Assembly: GCA_018268695.1 (NCBI GenBank)
Contig: JAFDWD010001121.1
Coordinates: 62,001 to 126,000, forward strand
DNA from: Actinomycetota bacterium
GTDB lineage: Bacteria; Actinomycetota; Thermoleophilia; Solirubrobacterales; 70-9
Length of the DNA: 64,000 bases
Direction: 5' to 3'
Position 1 is the first letter of the stretch, and the number at the start of each line of letters is the position of its first letter. The translations under genes were made by a program, and so were the position numbers. The notes below the pieces were generated by a model. It saw only the letters and a list, made by a program, of their open reading frames with translations, did not search any database and had not been told where the DNA came from. Positions 43,360 to 52,988 of this stretch are shown here, piece after piece.

Positions 43360-44106
43360 ATGATCGGCCGGACCCGCATCGCGACCGCGATGGCCTTCCG
43401 CGACCAGGGCCGCCGCCCCCTGGTCGCAATCCTCCTCGTGCTCGTCCCCGCCTACATGGTGATCTGGAGCGTCGCGGTCACCCAGGCCAGCCCGCACCCG
43501 ATCGAACTGCCCGGCGGCGCCTGGGTGACGACGACGATGAAGGCCCTGCACGGGCCCGAGATGGCGAAGATCAGCGTCGCCTTCGTCGCGGCGCTGCTCG
43601 GGGTCTTCGTGATGCAGTCCGCCCTGCAGGGCGATCGCCGGCTCGTGGTCGCCGGATTCCGGGCCCGCGAGACCGTGCTCGCGCGCCTCGCGGTCCTCGC
43701 CGCCGCGACCGCCGTCGTCGTCGCGGTGTCCACGGCCGTGATGGCGCTCGGCTTCACGCCGGCCTCGTGGCCGCCGGTGATCGGCGCGCTTGTCCTGACC
43801 GGGCTGATCTACGCCGCGATCGGGGCCCTCGCCGGGGCCCTTCTCGACAAGCTGCCCGCGACCTACCTGATCCTCTTCTTGGCGATGACCGACTTCGGGG
43901 TCGTGCAGAGCCCGATGTTCCACCCCAGGCCGGTGACCGCGGCCTGGCTGCTGCCCGGCTACGGCCCGACGCGGGTGATGCTCGATGGCGCCTATTCGCA
44001 CGCCTTCGGGGCCGGCGGCGGGCTGGCGATCGCGCTGGCCTGGCTGGCCGCGCTCAGCCTCGCCGTCTACCTGGTCCTCCAACGCGCCGTCGCCGCCCGC
44101 GTCTGA
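43360..44106 (+). CDS. ABC exporter permease (second)
   Basis: A 248-residue, six-helix permease. LVAILLVLVPAYMVIWSVAV is TM1. An extracytoplasmic segment with HPIELPGGAWVTTTMKALHG follows, and later LPATYLILFLAMTDFGVV. It carries the same loop (GDRRLVVAGFRARE) as its partner upstream. It ends the copA-cupredoxin-ABC cluster. The TTCA array follows directly after its stop. Confidence 0.82.
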   Translation: MIGRTRIATAMAFRDQGRRPLVAILLVLVPAYMVIWSVAVTQASPHPIELPGGAWVTTTMKALHGPEMAKISVAFVAALLGVFVMQSALQGDRRLVVAGFRARETVLARLAVLAAATAVVVAVSTAVMALGFTPASWPPVIGALVLTGLIYAAIGALAGALLDKLPATYLILFLAMTDFGVVQSPMFHPRPVTAAWLLPGYGPTRVMLDGAYSHAFGAGGGLAIALAWLAALSLAVYLVLQRAVAARV

Positions 44107-44118
44107 GGGCCGGTCGGC

Positions 44119-44173
44119 TTCACGCGAACGGCACCTCTCCTTCACGCGACCTTTCAAACCACATCGCGATCCT
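44119..44173 (+). promoter_or_regulatory. TTCA array with GATCCT
   Basis: TTCA at 44119, 44141 and 44153 (offsets 0, 22, 34), then GATCCT at 44168, 15 after the last TTCA. No confident gene follows, only remnants, so it may be a promoter left behind by a deletion. Confidence 0.6.
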
Positions 44174-44180
44174 CGGGCGC

Positions 44181-44354
44181 GTGACCGAAGGCAACGGACA
44201 GCGGGGCCCGAGGGCGAAGGATCGCCAAGGCGGGCAGGCCGAGGTGGCGCGACGGGACAGCCCGCTCGTCGGCGTGGGCCGCGCCGCCGTCGACGCCTAC
44301 CTCGTCGTCGCCATCGTTCACCGAGAGGGCATGGGGCGCGCCCGGTCGCGGTAG
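44181..44354 (+). CDS. possible small protein
   Basis: A 57-residue frame starting at GTG 44181, eight bases after GATCCT of the array. It begins with a basic polar stretch (GNGQRGPRAKDRQGGQ), followed by a short hydrophobic part (AAVDAYLVVAIVH). It could be the real target of the promoter or a 5' stub of the lost gene, in the manner of a short leader. Nothing else supports it, so confidence is low. Confidence 0.3.
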   Translation: MTEGNGQRGPRAKDRQGGQAEVARRDSPLVGVGRAAVDAYLVVAIVHREGMGRARSR

Positions 44355-44435
44355 GTGCGGATGAGGCGACCTCTCGTCCCGTCCAGGCTCGCTCGGACTT
44401 GAGCCGCCGTCGGAGATCGCGGGCCCTCTCGACGT

Positions 44436-44518
44436 CGGGCTCGAGCTTCATCGTCGGCGTCAACGCGCTCCTGCTGCGCAGGGCGCGCCTGACCGAGGCC
44501 GGATCCCGCGGAGCCTAG
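44436..44518 (+). pseudogene. P-type ATPase C-terminal remnant
   Basis: The frame encodes SGSSFIVGVNALLLRRARL, matching the last helix of P1B ATPases such as the one at 26649 ([20 protein letters not shown]). Only the final 27 codons remain. With the TTCA promoter upstream it suggests that a complete metal pump gene was deleted here. Confidence 0.65.
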
Positions 44519-45810
44519 CCGCCCGCGAACGTCTGGTAGAGCAGGAAGAGGTTGAGCGAGATGATCACGGCGGCGAACAGCGACGCCGTGACCGTCGTCG
44601 CCCGACGATTGACGAAGCTCCCCATCACGCTCCGCCGCGTGGTCAACACGACCAGGGGCACGAGCGCAAAGGGGATACCGAAGGAGAGCACGACCTGGCT
44701 GATCACCAGGGCACCCGTGGGGTCGACACCGAAGCCGAGGATCGCGAGCGCCGGCACCATCGTCACCGCCCGCCGCAGGAAGAGCGGGATCGAGCGACGG
44801 ATGAACCCCTGCATGACGACCTGACCCGCGAACGTCCCCACGCTCGAGGCAGCGACGCCGGAGGCGAGCAGCGCCAGCGCGAAGGCGACCGCCGAGCCCG
44901 AACCGATCACCTGTTCCAGGCCCGAGTAGGCACCTTCGATCGTGTCCGTCCCTGAGCCGCTCAGCACGGCGGCCATCACCGCCAGCATCGAGATGTTGAT
45001 CAGGCCCGCGATCCCCATCGCCAGGCCGACGTCGAAGCGCTGGAAGCGGATCAGCTCGCGCCGCTCGTCATCGTCGCGCGGCGGGATGCGGTCCTGGGTG
45101 AGCGCCGAGTGCAGGTAGATCACATGCGGCATGACGGTGGCACCGATGATCCCGACGGCTAGCAACAGGCTGTCCGATCCCCGCAGGTGCGGGACGAAGC
45201 CTGCGGCGACGCCGCTGGCGTCGGGCCCGATCCGCAGCGTCTCGTAGAGGAAGCCGAGCAGGATGATCCCCAGCAGCCCGATGATCGCGGTCTCGAACCG
45301 CCGGTAGCCGCGCGCGTGCAGCGCGAGCAGGGCGAAGGCGACGGCGCCCGCGATCACACCGGCCACGAACAACGGCACCCCGAAGAGCAGGTTGAGGGCG
45401 ATCGCGGCACCGACGATCTCGGCGAGGTCGGTGGACATCGCCATCAACTCTGCCTGGGCCCACAGGCCCCACGAGATCGGGCGCGCGAAATGCTCGCGGC
45501 ACTGCTCGGGCAGGTTTCGGCCGGTCGCGATCCCGATCTTCGCCGAGAGGTACTGGATCAGCATCGCCATCAGGTTCGCCGCCAGCACCGCCCACAGCAG
45601 CAGGTAGCCGTACTTGGCGCCACCGGCGACGTTGGTCGCGAAGTTGCCGGGATCGACGTAGGCGATGGCGGCTACGAAGGCGGCGCCGAACAGGGAGACG
45701 AGGTAGCGCAGCCTCCCACGCGAACGGATGCGCTGTAGCTCGGACGACGAGGGTGGCCCGATCGCGGCGTCCACGGCGAGGGACGCGGATTCCGGCGGCG
45801 CCCGGTTCAC
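44515..45810 (-). CDS. mntH: NRAMP-family metal transporter
   Basis: A 431-residue, 11-helix NRAMP protein. IAYVDPGNFATNVAGGAKYG is the TM1 metal-binding DPGN motif, and GATVMPHVIYLHS is the TM6 MPH motif. It imports Mn(II) or Fe(II) with protons. It shares an ATGA overlap with lgt upstream and ends an operon that starts at 48179, so it probably comes under the operator at 48191. It converges on the ATPase remnant, the two overlapping by four bases. Confidence 0.93.
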   Translation of the reverse strand: MNRAPPESASLAVDAAIGPPSSSELQRIRSRGRLRYLVSLFGAAFVAAIAYVDPGNFATNVAGGAKYGYLLLWAVLAANLMAMLIQYLSAKIGIATGRNLPEQCREHFARPISWGLWAQAELMAMSTDLAEIVGAAIALNLLFGVPLFVAGVIAGAVAFALLALHARGYRRFETAIIGLLGIILLGFLYETLRIGPDASGVAAGFVPHLRGSDSLLLAVGIIGATVMPHVIYLHSALTQDRIPPRDDDERRELIRFQRFDVGLAMGIAGLINISMLAVMAAVLSGSGTDTIEGAYSGLEQVIGSGSAVAFALALLASGVAASSVGTFAGQVVMQGFIRRSIPLFLRRAVTMVPALAILGFGVDPTGALVISQVVLSFGIPFALVPLVVLTTRRSVMGSFVNRRATTVTASLFAAVIISLNLFLLYQTFAGG

Positions 45811-46655
45811 TCCATCCTCTCCGTCCGCATCGGCGGGGACAGACCCCCGACGATCGGCGGGTCATCGGCGCCGGGGCGGTCGCGCTGGGTCCAGGCGAAC
45901 CAGGCGGCGCCGATGATCGTGAGGACGATCGCCACCCAGAAGTTGAGCCGCTGGCCGAGGATGTGATGGGCGGGGTCGACCCGCAGGCTCTCCTCGAAGA
46001 TCCGGAAGGCCGAGTAGCCGGTGACGTAGAGGGCGAAGAGGCCGGGCGGGCGGATCTTGCGGTGGTGGCCGAGCCAGACGAGGAAGGCGGCCAGGGCCAG
46101 GTTCCAGATGATCTCGTAGAGGAAGGTCGGTTGGAAGGTGGCGTAGTGGAGGTAGCCCGCCGGTCGGTGTTCGGGGGAGATCTCGAGGCCCCAGGGGAGG
46201 TTGGTCGGCCCGCCGAAGAGCTCCTGGTTGAAGTAGTTGCCGACCCGGCCGATCGCCTGGGCGACCAGCAGGGCGGGGGCGGTGCAGTCCATGAAGGTGG
46301 GGACCGAGACGCCCGCCCGGTGGACGCGCCAGACCCCGACCGCGGCGCCCGCGGCGATCCCGCCCCAGATCCCGAGCCCGCCGTCCCAGACCGCGAACGG
46401 GCCCCACCAGGTGTGGGGCATTTCGTTGAAGCTGGTGATGTCGAAGTAGAGGCGGCCGCCGAGCAGCCCCGCCGGGAAGGCCCAGATCGCCACCTGGAAG
46501 GGGAGTTCCGGGTCGCCGCCGAGTTTGCTCCAGCGCCGCCGCACGATCAGCACCGCGGCGGTCACCGCGAACGCGTACATCAGCCCGTACATGTGGATTT
46601 CGAAGGGCCCGATGCCGAGGCCGCTGCTCGAGGGGCTGGGGATCGAGGCGATCAC
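45807..46655 (-). CDS. lgt: prolipoprotein diacylglyceryl transferase
   Basis: A 282-residue, seven-helix enzyme that moves diacylglycerol from phosphatidylglycerol to the lipobox cysteine of prolipoproteins. AWAF-type N-terminal helices, AGLLGGRLYFD with the essential arginine region, and the signature AIGRVGNYFNQELFGG are present, with RVDPAHHILGQRLNF near the end. This is the normal Lgt; a divergent, extended relative is at 58261. It lies 21 bases downstream of the spermidine synthase-like gene. Confidence 0.92.
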   Translation of the reverse strand: MIASIPSPSSSGLGIGPFEIHMYGLMYAFAVTAAVLIVRRRWSKLGGDPELPFQVAIWAFPAGLLGGRLYFDITSFNEMPHTWWGPFAVWDGGLGIWGGIAAGAAVGVWRVHRAGVSVPTFMDCTAPALLVAQAIGRVGNYFNQELFGGPTNLPWGLEISPEHRPAGYLHYATFQPTFLYEIIWNLALAAFLVWLGHHRKIRPPGLFALYVTGYSAFRIFEESLRVDPAHHILGQRLNFWVAIVLTIIGAAWFAWTQRDRPGADDPPIVGGLSPPMRTERME

Positions 46656-46676
46656 GGCACCCCCGATGCGCTCACG

Positions 46677-48179
46677 TCACTGAGCATTCGCATACCCCAA
46701 CAGGGACTTGTCTACCAGCCATTCGACAGGCGCACGGTCATCGGTGTAGACCTCGCCGCCGGGCAGGCGCGGCGCCAGCGCACCGGCGACCCGCACGGCG
46801 AGCGGTCGCAGCGCCTCGGGCAGCGAAGCGCGGGCGCCGAGCAACAGGCGGCTCGTCGGCGCCCGGCGAGCGCCGACGAGCAGGGTGTTGGTCGGCTCCA
46901 GTGGCGCCCGGGCGACGGAGGGAAAGACGTCGGCCATCGTTCGACCGAGCACCCGCTCAAGATCGTCACTGCCTTCCGGATGGCCGACGTTGACGACCAC
47001 CGTGCCGGCGGGCGTGAGGTGGTCGCGCGCCAATTCGAAGAACTCGCGGGTGACGAGGTAGAAGGGGATATAGGGCTGGCGGTAGGCGTCGACCATGATC
47101 GCGTCGTAGCGTTCCGAACTCTGCTCGAGGAAAGGTCGTGCGTCGGCCGTGTAGGTCCGCATGCGTGGGTTTCGCAGGCCGAAGTAACGTCGCCCCAGCG
47201 AGGTCAACTCGCCATCGATCTCGACCGAGTCGAACCTGGTCCGGGGGAAGAAATGACCGTAGGAGCGGGCGACGGTCCCGGCGGCGCTGCCCAACATCAG
47301 AACATGCCTCGGCAAACCGGCCCCGGCGGCGAACGGGAGGACAAGGAAGCCGTCCCAATAGTCGCCGGTGAGGAATTGACCGGGCCGGTAGAGGGAGTGG
47401 ATAGCCTGTCCCTCGTTCAGTTCGAGGATCCGCTCGCCGCCATCGCGTTCGAGAACCCGCACGTATTGATACGGCGTCTCGTCTTCGAAGACGACCTTTC
47501 CTTCTCCCGCGCCCTTCGCAGCGCCGACCGCGAGGAGGGCGAGCGGCATGAGGATCGCGGGCACCGCGAGATAGCGCCAGCCGAGGCCGAGGACGGCCAC
47601 CAGCGCCAGGGCCAGGGCGAACAGAAGGAAGGTCCGCTGCGTTCCCACGAAGGGGATCAGGACCAGCGCCGCCAGCATCGTGCCGAGCAGGGAGCCCGCG
47701 GTCGATATCGCATAGAGGCGCCCGGCCACCTCGCCCGCGCGCTCGAGGTCGGAGATCGCCAGGCGCAACGCGTAAGGCGTCGCCGCTCCGAGAAGGATCA
47801 GCGGGATCGCGGTGAGCACAAGGACCGCGAACAGGGAGCCGACGAAGGCGCCGGCGTCGATCGAGCCGAGCGCATCGACCGCGAAGCGGAGGAACGGCCG
47901 TGCCGCCAACGGCACGAGCGCCAGGAATACGGCGGCGGAGATGACGAGAAGGCACAGGCCTCGCAGGTGCGGATGGCGATCGGCGAAACGACCTCCGAGC
48001 CAGTAGCCGACGGCGAGCGCGACCAGGACGACGCCGATCGTGTTCGCCCAGACGATCGTCGAGGCACCGAAGAAAGGGGCCAGCAGCCTCGCGGCGGCGA
48101 TCTCGGTGCCCAGGCCGGCGGCGCCGACGACGAAGACGAGGAACGAGAGCAGCGGTTGTTTGTGGGCCGATCTGCTCAC
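46677..48179 (-). CDS. membrane spermidine synthase-like protein
   Basis: A 500-residue protein starting at GTG 48179. Eight helices (about 10-235) are followed by a Rossmann methyltransferase/spermidine synthase-like domain with FEDETPYQYVRVLERDGGER, HVLMLGSAAGTVARSYGHFF, SVEIDGELTSLGRRYF and YDAIMVDAYRQPYIPFYLVT. It probably transfers an aminopropyl or methyl group, but the polyamine-binding Asp is not certain. The inverted repeat at 48191 touches its start region. It begins an operon with lgt and mntH. Confidence 0.82.
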   Translation of the reverse strand: MSRSAHKQPLLSFLVFVVGAAGLGTEIAAARLLAPFFGASTIVWANTIGVVLVALAVGYWLGGRFADRHPHLRGLCLLVISAAVFLALVPLAARPFLRFAVDALGSIDAGAFVGSLFAVLVLTAIPLILLGAATPYALRLAISDLERAGEVAGRLYAISTAGSLLGTMLAALVLIPFVGTQRTFLLFALALALVAVLGLGWRYLAVPAILMPLALLAVGAAKGAGEGKVVFEDETPYQYVRVLERDGGERILELNEGQAIHSLYRPGQFLTGDYWDGFLVLPFAAGAGLPRHVLMLGSAAGTVARSYGHFFPRTRFDSVEIDGELTSLGRRYFGLRNPRMRTYTADARPFLEQSSERYDAIMVDAYRQPYIPFYLVTREFFELARDHLTPAGTVVVNVGHPEGSDDLERVLGRTMADVFPSVARAPLEPTNTLLVGARRAPTSRLLLGARASLPEALRPLAVRVAGALAPRLPGGEVYTDDRAPVEWLVDKSLLGYANAQ

Positions 48180-48190
48180 CTCGCCATCAT

Positions 48191-48205
48191 CCTACGTTAC
48201 GTAGG
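48191..48205. promoter_or_regulatory. perfect inverted repeat CCTAC-N5-GTAGG
   Basis: CCTACGTTACGTAGG, between the stop of csoR (48208) and the start of the spermidine synthase-like gene (48179), both minus strand. Confidence 0.7.
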
Positions 48206-48207
48206 AG

Positions 48208-48516
48208 CTAGGCGGAACTGCGCATCAGCCTGCCGACCGCGGCCATCAGCTCGTCGGCTTTCTCCGGTCGCTCCACGTCCGGCGCCCCCATGACGCAGTG
48301 GCGGGTGTGGTCGTCGAGCAGGCCGAGCGCGACCTTGTCGAGTGCCGCCCGGATCGCCGCGATCTGGGTGAGGACGTCGATGCAGTAGCGATCCTCCTCG
48401 ACCATGCCCTGTACGCCGCGGACCTGGCCCTCGACCCGCCTCAGCCGCCGGAGCAGTTGGTCCTTGGTCGCTGAATAGCCACGTACGGGCGCGGCGGCGG
48501 AGCTGGGCACGGGCAT
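48208..48516 (-). CDS. csoR: CsoR-family copper sensor
   Basis: A 102-residue, all-helical repressor. LRRVEGQVRGVQGMVEEDRY is the N-terminal helix; the Cu(I) ligands are in YCIDVL (Cys), DDHTRHCV (His and Cys). Start at ATG 48516 with AAAGGGGA upstream. It is divergent from the copZ-copA operon and the CsoR-type dyads at 48549 lie between them. It should release this DNA when Cu(I) rises. It is followed by the spermidine synthase-like gene after 28 bases. Confidence 0.93.
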   Translation of the reverse strand: MPVPSSAAAPVRGYSATKDQLLRRLRRVEGQVRGVQGMVEEDRYCIDVLTQIAAIRAALDKVALGLLDDHTRHCVMGAPDVERPEKADELMAAVGRLMRSSA

Positions 48517-48548
48517 CCCCTTTCGGATCGGCGTAGAGGAGTAGGATG

Positions 48549-48567
48549 ATACACCCCCAGGGGGTAT
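48549..48567. promoter_or_regulatory. CsoR operator
   Basis: ATACACCCCCAGGGGGTAT is a near-perfect dyad between csoR and copZ. A related half, ATACCCCCCACCCGTAT, lies at about 48587-48603. Confidence 0.8.
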
Positions 48568-48615
48568 TTGCTAGCCTCACACCCGAATACCCCCCACCCG
48601 TATCAGGAGGTTCTG

Positions 48616-48825
48616 ATGGCCACCACTTCTCGCACCTACCGCGTCGTCGGCATGAGCTGTGAGCACTGCGTCGCGTCGGTGACCGAGGAGGTCTCCGAGC
48701 TGCCGGGCGTCGCGGCGGTCGAGGTCGACCTCGGGTCCGGCCTGCTCACCGTCTCAGCGGAGGACATCGATGAGGCGGCGGTCCGTACGGCCGTCGAGGA
48801 GGCCGGCTACGAGGTCTCCCCGTGA
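48616..48825 (+). CDS. copZ: copper chaperone
   Basis: A 69-residue HMA protein starting at ATG 48616 (CAGGAGG upstream). [20 protein letters not shown] holds the Cu(I) CxxC site, and the fold is complete to YEVSP. It delivers copper to the ATPase that begins within its stop codon (GTGA). CsoR-type elements are just upstream. Confidence 0.95.
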   Translation: MATTSRTYRVVGMSCEHCVASVTEEVSELPGVAAVEVDLGSGLLTVSAEDIDEAAVRTAVEEAGYEVSP

Positions 48826-51146
48826 GCCGGCTCGAGCTGCCGATCGAAGGTATGACCTGCGCCTCCTGCGCCAACCGGATCGAGCGCAGGCTGAACAAGC
48901 TCGACGGCGTCGCCGCCTCGGTCAACTACGCGACCGAGCGGGCGAGCCTCGAGTTCGACCCCGAGGCGACGGACGCCGAGGAGCTCGTCGACGCCGTCGC
49001 CGCGGCCGGCTACCGGACCGCCCTGCCCGACGCCGGTGGGCACGAGGACACCGGATCGGACGAAGACGCCGACGAGGCGTCGGGGCTGCGGCGGCGGCTG
49101 CTCGCAAGCGCGGCGCTGAGCTTGCCGCTGGTGGCGATCTCGATGATCCCGGCGCTGCAGTTCGACAACTGGCAGTGGCTGGCGCTGCAGCTCGCCACCC
49201 CGGTGGTGCTGTGGGGCGCCTGGCCTTTCCACCGGGCTGCCTGGGCGAACCTCAGGCACGGCACGGCGACGATGGACACGCTGATCTCGGTCGGCGTCCT
49301 CGCGGCCTGGGCCTGGTCGCTCTACGCCCTCTTCTTCGGCGACGCCGGCATGACCGGGATGAAGATGAGCTTCGAGCTGACGCCGCAGCGCGGCGGCGGC
49401 ACCGAGCACATCTACCTGGAGACGGCCGCCGCCGTGACGACCTTCATCCTCGCCGGTCGCTATTTCGAGGCGCGGGCCAGGCAACGCGCCGGCGCCGCGC
49501 TGCGGGCGTTGCTCGAGCTCGGCGCCAAGGACGTCGCGGTGCTGGGCGACGACGGCGGTGAGCGGCGGATCCCGATCGACGAGCTCCAGGTGGGAATGCG
49601 CTTCCTGGTCCGCCCCGGCGAGAAGGTGGCAACCGACGGTACCGTCGAGGAGGGATCGAGCGCGGTCGACCAGTCGCTGCTGACCGGCGAGTCGGTCCCG
49701 GTGGAGAAGGGCCCCGGCGATGAGGTCGTCGGCGCCGCCGTCAACGCCGGCGGTCGTCTGGTCGTCCGCGCGACGAAGGTCGGAGCCGACACCGCCCTCG
49801 GGCAGATCGCCCGCCTCGTCACCGAGGCGCAGTCGGGCAAGGCGCCCGTCCAGCGGCTCGCCGACCGGGTCAGCGGCGTCTTCGTGCCGGTCGTGATCGC
49901 CCTCTCATTTGCCACGCTCGGCTTCTGGCTCGTGAGCGGCGCGGGCGTCACCTTCGCCCTGAGCGCCGCGGTGGCGGTGCTGATCATCGCCTGCCCCTGC
50001 GCCCTCGGGCTTGCGACCCCCACGGCGCTCCTCGTCGGGACCGGCCGTGGCGCCCAGCTCGGGCTGCTGATCAAGGGACCGCAGATCCTCGAGTCGACCC
50101 GCCGCATCGACACGATCGTGCTCGACAAGACCGGCACGGTGACGAGCGGGCGTATGAGCCTGGTCGAGGTCGCCGTCCCCGACGGCGGCGATCGAGGTCG
50201 CCTGTTGCGGCTGGTCGGCGCGGTCGAGGATGCCTCCGAGCACCCGATCGCGAAGGCGGTCGCCGCCGCCGCCCGTGGCGAGCTGGGCGAGCTGCCCGCG
50301 GTCCTCGACTTCGAGAGCCGGCAGGGCGTCGGCGTCCGCGGTCTCGTCGAGGGGCACGAGGTCGAGATCGGCCGCCTCTCGATCGCCGCCGAGCGCGGCC
50401 TGCCCCTCCCCGCCGAGCTGCAGGCGGTCGCGGCGGGGGCGGAGTCGATGGGCCGCACCGCGATCCTGGCGATCCTCGACGCCGAGCCCGTGGGGGTCCT
50501 CGTCGTCTCCGACACGCCGAAGCCGAGATCCGGGGAGGCGGTTGCGCAGCTGAGGGAGCTCGGTCTCCGTCCGGTGCTGCTCACCGGCGACAACGAGGCC
50601 GCGGCGCGGGCGGTCGCCGCCACGGTCGGGATCGAGCAGGTGATCGCCGAGGTGCTCCCCGCCGACAAGTCGGCGGTGGTGGCCGGTCTGCAGGCCGAGG
50701 GCCGGGTGGTGGCGATGGTCGGCGACGGCGTCAACGACGCCCCCGCCCTCGCCGGGGCGGACCTCGGGATCGCGATCGGCACGGGTACCGACGTCGCGAT
50801 CGAGGCGTCCGACCTGACCCTTGTGTCGGGCGACCTGCGCGGCGCCGCCGACGCGATCCGCCTCTCGCGGGCGACCCTGCGGACGATCAAACAGAACCTC
50901 GCCTGGGCCTTCGGGTACAACGTGGCGGCGCTGCCGCTGGCGGCGGCCGGACTGCTCGATCCGCTGATCGCGGGCGCGGCGATGGCGCTGTCGAGTGTCT
51001 CCGTCGTCGCCAACGCCCTGCGGCTACGCCGCTTCCGCGCCGGCGCGGGTGCCGATCGCGCCGCTGATCAATCCTCGGTCGTGGCCGCGAAGCGATCGGG
51101 GTCGGCGGCGAACCGCGCCGCGCACCCGAGCGAGCAGAAGACGTAG
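48822..51146 (+). CDS. copA: Cu(I)-exporting P1B-type ATPase
   Basis: A 774-residue pump starting at GTG 48822. The HMA domain has [15 protein letters not shown]; the membrane motif is [19 protein letters not shown], with [45 protein letters not shown] and [24 protein letters not shown] and [15 protein letters not shown] provide the late-helix copper ligands. The tail overlaps the convergent cyclase-YHS gene by 79 bases. With CsoR and CopZ it forms a standard copper-export set. Confidence 0.95.
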   Translation: MSRLELPIEGMTCASCANRIERRLNKLDGVAASVNYATERASLEFDPEATDAEELVDAVAAAGYRTALPDAGGHEDTGSDEDADEASGLRRRLLASAALSLPLVAISMIPALQFDNWQWLALQLATPVVLWGAWPFHRAAWANLRHGTATMDTLISVGVLAAWAWSLYALFFGDAGMTGMKMSFELTPQRGGGTEHIYLETAAAVTTFILAGRYFEARARQRAGAALRALLELGAKDVAVLGDDGGERRIPIDELQVGMRFLVRPGEKVATDGTVEEGSSAVDQSLLTGESVPVEKGPGDEVVGAAVNAGGRLVVRATKVGADTALGQIARLVTEAQSGKAPVQRLADRVSGVFVPVVIALSFATLGFWLVSGAGVTFALSAAVAVLIIACPCALGLATPTALLVGTGRGAQLGLLIKGPQILESTRRIDTIVLDKTGTVTSGRMSLVEVAVPDGGDRGRLLRLVGAVEDASEHPIAKAVAAAARGELGELPAVLDFESRQGVGVRGLVEGHEVEIGRLSIAAERGLPLPAELQAVAAGAESMGRTAILAILDAEPVGVLVVSDTPKPRSGEAVAQLRELGLRPVLLTGDNEAAARAVAATVGIEQVIAEVLPADKSAVVAGLQAEGRVVAMVGDGVNDAPALAGADLGIAIGTGTDVAIEASDLTLVSGDLRGAADAIRLSRATLRTIKQNLAWAFGYNVAALPLAAAGLLDPLIAGAAMALSSVSVVANALRLRRFRAGAGADRAADQSSVVAAKRSGSAANRAAHPSEQKT

Positions 51147-51733
51147 ACGACACCCTGATGGCCGAGGCTGCCGGCGCAGTGCTCCGGATCGACCGCCATC
51201 CGGCAGACCGGATCCCGCGGCAGTTGCCCCGTGGAGATCAAGCCGCGTCGCAGGGCGGCGAACAGCCGGACCGGCTCGCTCACGTTGCGGAGATGGACCC
51301 GACCGCGCTCGCCGAAGCTGAACTGCTCCGGCGGTGCGGCGGCGTCCTTGGTCGCCGCCGTCAACAGGACCTCGCCGCCCGAGGCCTCCCCCGCCACCCT
51401 GGCGGCGAGGTTGACCGTCGACCCGAACCAGTCGCCGTCCCGCTCGATCGCGGCTCCAGTGTCCATGCCGACGCGGACGGTCGGGAAGTGATGGCGGCCA
51501 CCGACCTCATGGACGACTTCGAGGCCGAGGCGGATCGCCTCACCCGCCTCGGCGCAGCGGATCATCAGTGCGTCGCCGATGCTCTTCACCTGTTCGCCGC
51601 CGCGTTTGTCCAACCTCGGGGCCACGGCCGCGGAGAACTCGGCGACGAGGTCGGCGGCGGCACGGTCGCCGTGAGCCTCGGTGAGCGCCGTGAACCCCGA
51701 CATGTCGGCGAAGATGAAGGTCTGTGCCTCCAC
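51068..51733 (-). CDS. class III nucleotide cyclase fused to YHS domain
   Basis: A 221-residue protein. Residues 5-150 form a class III cyclase domain: [20 protein letters not shown] holds the first metal Asp, [11 protein letters not shown] the second, and [20 protein letters not shown] the transition-state Asn and Arg region. Residues 170-215 form a YHS domain with DPVCRMAVD, then [17 protein letters not shown]. This couples a cAMP/cGMP-forming module to a metal-binding module. It is convergent with copA. Single-domain cyclases normally dimerise; whether it is active is unknown. Confidence 0.82.
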   Translation of the reverse strand: MEAQTFIFADMSGFTALTEAHGDRAAADLVAEFSAAVAPRLDKRGGEQVKSIGDALMIRCAEAGEAIRLGLEVVHEVGGRHHFPTVRVGMDTGAAIERDGDWFGSTVNLAARVAGEASGGEVLLTAATKDAAAPPEQFSFGERGRVHLRNVSEPVRLFAALRRGLISTGQLPRDPVCRMAVDPEHCAGSLGHQGVVYVFCSLGCAARFAADPDRFAATTED

Positions 51734-51737
51734 CGGC

Positions 51738-52943
51738 CTACAGATACCCCAAAGGATCGACCGGTTCGCCGTTGACGCGGACCTCGAAGTGCAGATGGGG
51801 CCCGGTGCTGTAGCCGGTGTTGCCGACGTAGCCGATCACTTCCCCTTGTTCGACGCGGGCACCGAGCGAGGTGGCGAATTCGACCTGGTGGGCGTAGCAG
51901 GTCGATAACCCACCGCCATGGTCGATGCAGGTGTAGTTGCCGTAGCCGCCGCTTTCGGCCTCCGACTGCATCAGGACGACCGTGCCCGAGGCCGCCGCCT
52001 CGATCGGCGTCCCTTCGGACACGCCGATGTCGATCCCGGGGTGGAAGCTGCCCCAGCGGGGACCGAAGGGGGAGGTGAGGACGCCCTGCACCGGCCAGAT
52101 CAGCCCGGCGGCGCTGGCTTGGCCGGGCGTCGGCGCGGCGATCGCCGGATAGCCGGAGCCGGCTTCCCTCAGTTCTTCGGCGATCTTCTGCTGCAGCGCC
52201 TGGATGTTCGAGGAGAAGCGGTCCGCCTCGACCTTGACGCTCGACAATGCGTCCCGACGTTCACCCCGTACCGCGACCAGTCGGCCCCGTTGGACTTCGA
52301 CGGTATCGCGGGTGCTCGCGAGCTCGTCCTCGCGGGCGGCGATCTCGTCGCGGGCGTGGGCGATCCCCTCAGCCGCGCGCCGCAACCGTCGGACCGCCGA
52401 GCGCTTCGCGTCGCGCAGCTGGCGGACGCGGTCGACGATCGTTTCGTCCTGCTGCTGGATCTGGCTCAGGTATTCGGATCGGGCGACCATTTCGTCGTAG
52501 TCGGTGGACCCAACCAGGACGTCAAGGATGTCGGGTTCACCAGACTCATAGATCGCCACCACACGCTCGCGGAGGACGACCAGCGAACGTCGTAGGCGAG
52601 CGCGGGTCGCGGTGAGCCGGCGCCGCCCGACCGTCAGTTCGCCCCGGGCGCGGTCGAGCTCGGCCTGCTTCTGCGCCAGCTCTTCGCGCACCATCTGCTC
52701 CCGGCCGCGCAGCGAGGAGAGTCGGCCTTCGTATTCGTCGATCCTGCCGTCGAAGCGTGAGATCGTGCGGGTGAGGACGCCTTCGCGCATTTCGGCGTGT
52801 TCGAGCCCCGCTTCGGCGTGGTCGAGGCGGTCTTCGGTCGAGGCCCCCGGCGAGCTCGAGGCGAAAAGCACGGCGAGCAGCACCAGGGCGGCCGCCGGCG
52901 TGGCGCCGAGGCAAAGGCGTCGTCTGCGGTAGGTGGCTTCCAT
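51738..52943 (-). CDS. M23 peptidase with coiled coil
   Basis: A 401-residue exported protein starting at ATG 52943. A signal peptide or anchor (about 8-33) is followed by a long coiled coil (38-270, with repeats such as RIDEYEGRLSSLRGREQ). The C-terminal LytM domain follows, with SPFGPRWGSFHPGIDIG and GPHLHFEV as zinc ligands. This layout (EnvC/RipC-like) usually activates or carries out peptidoglycan splitting. Its start is 46 bases from the inverted repeat at 52989. Confidence 0.9.
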   Translation of the reverse strand: MEATYRRRRLCLGATPAAALVLLAVLFASSSPGASTEDRLDHAEAGLEHAEMREGVLTRTISRFDGRIDEYEGRLSSLRGREQMVREELAQKQAELDRARGELTVGRRRLTATRARLRRSLVVLRERVVAIYESGEPDILDVLVGSTDYDEMVARSEYLSQIQQQDETIVDRVRQLRDAKRSAVRRLRRAAEGIAHARDEIAAREDELASTRDTVEVQRGRLVAVRGERRDALSSVKVEADRFSSNIQALQQKIAEELREAGSGYPAIAAPTPGQASAAGLIWPVQGVLTSPFGPRWGSFHPGIDIGVSEGTPIEAAASGTVVLMQSEAESGGYGNYTCIDHGGGLSTCYAHQVEFATSLGARVEQGEVIGYVGNTGYSTGPHLHFEVRVNGEPVDPLGYL

Positions 52944-52988
52944 CCGAGGACCCCGAGCGGGCCGAACCGCATCCGACGGCTCGAGGTG

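Noticed and set aside
45753..48293. 846-codon open frame on the plus strand opposite lgt and the spermidine synthase-like gene
   Set aside because: Low-complexity Asp/Glu/Arg-rich product without a ribosome site; the minus-strand genes have clear family motifs.
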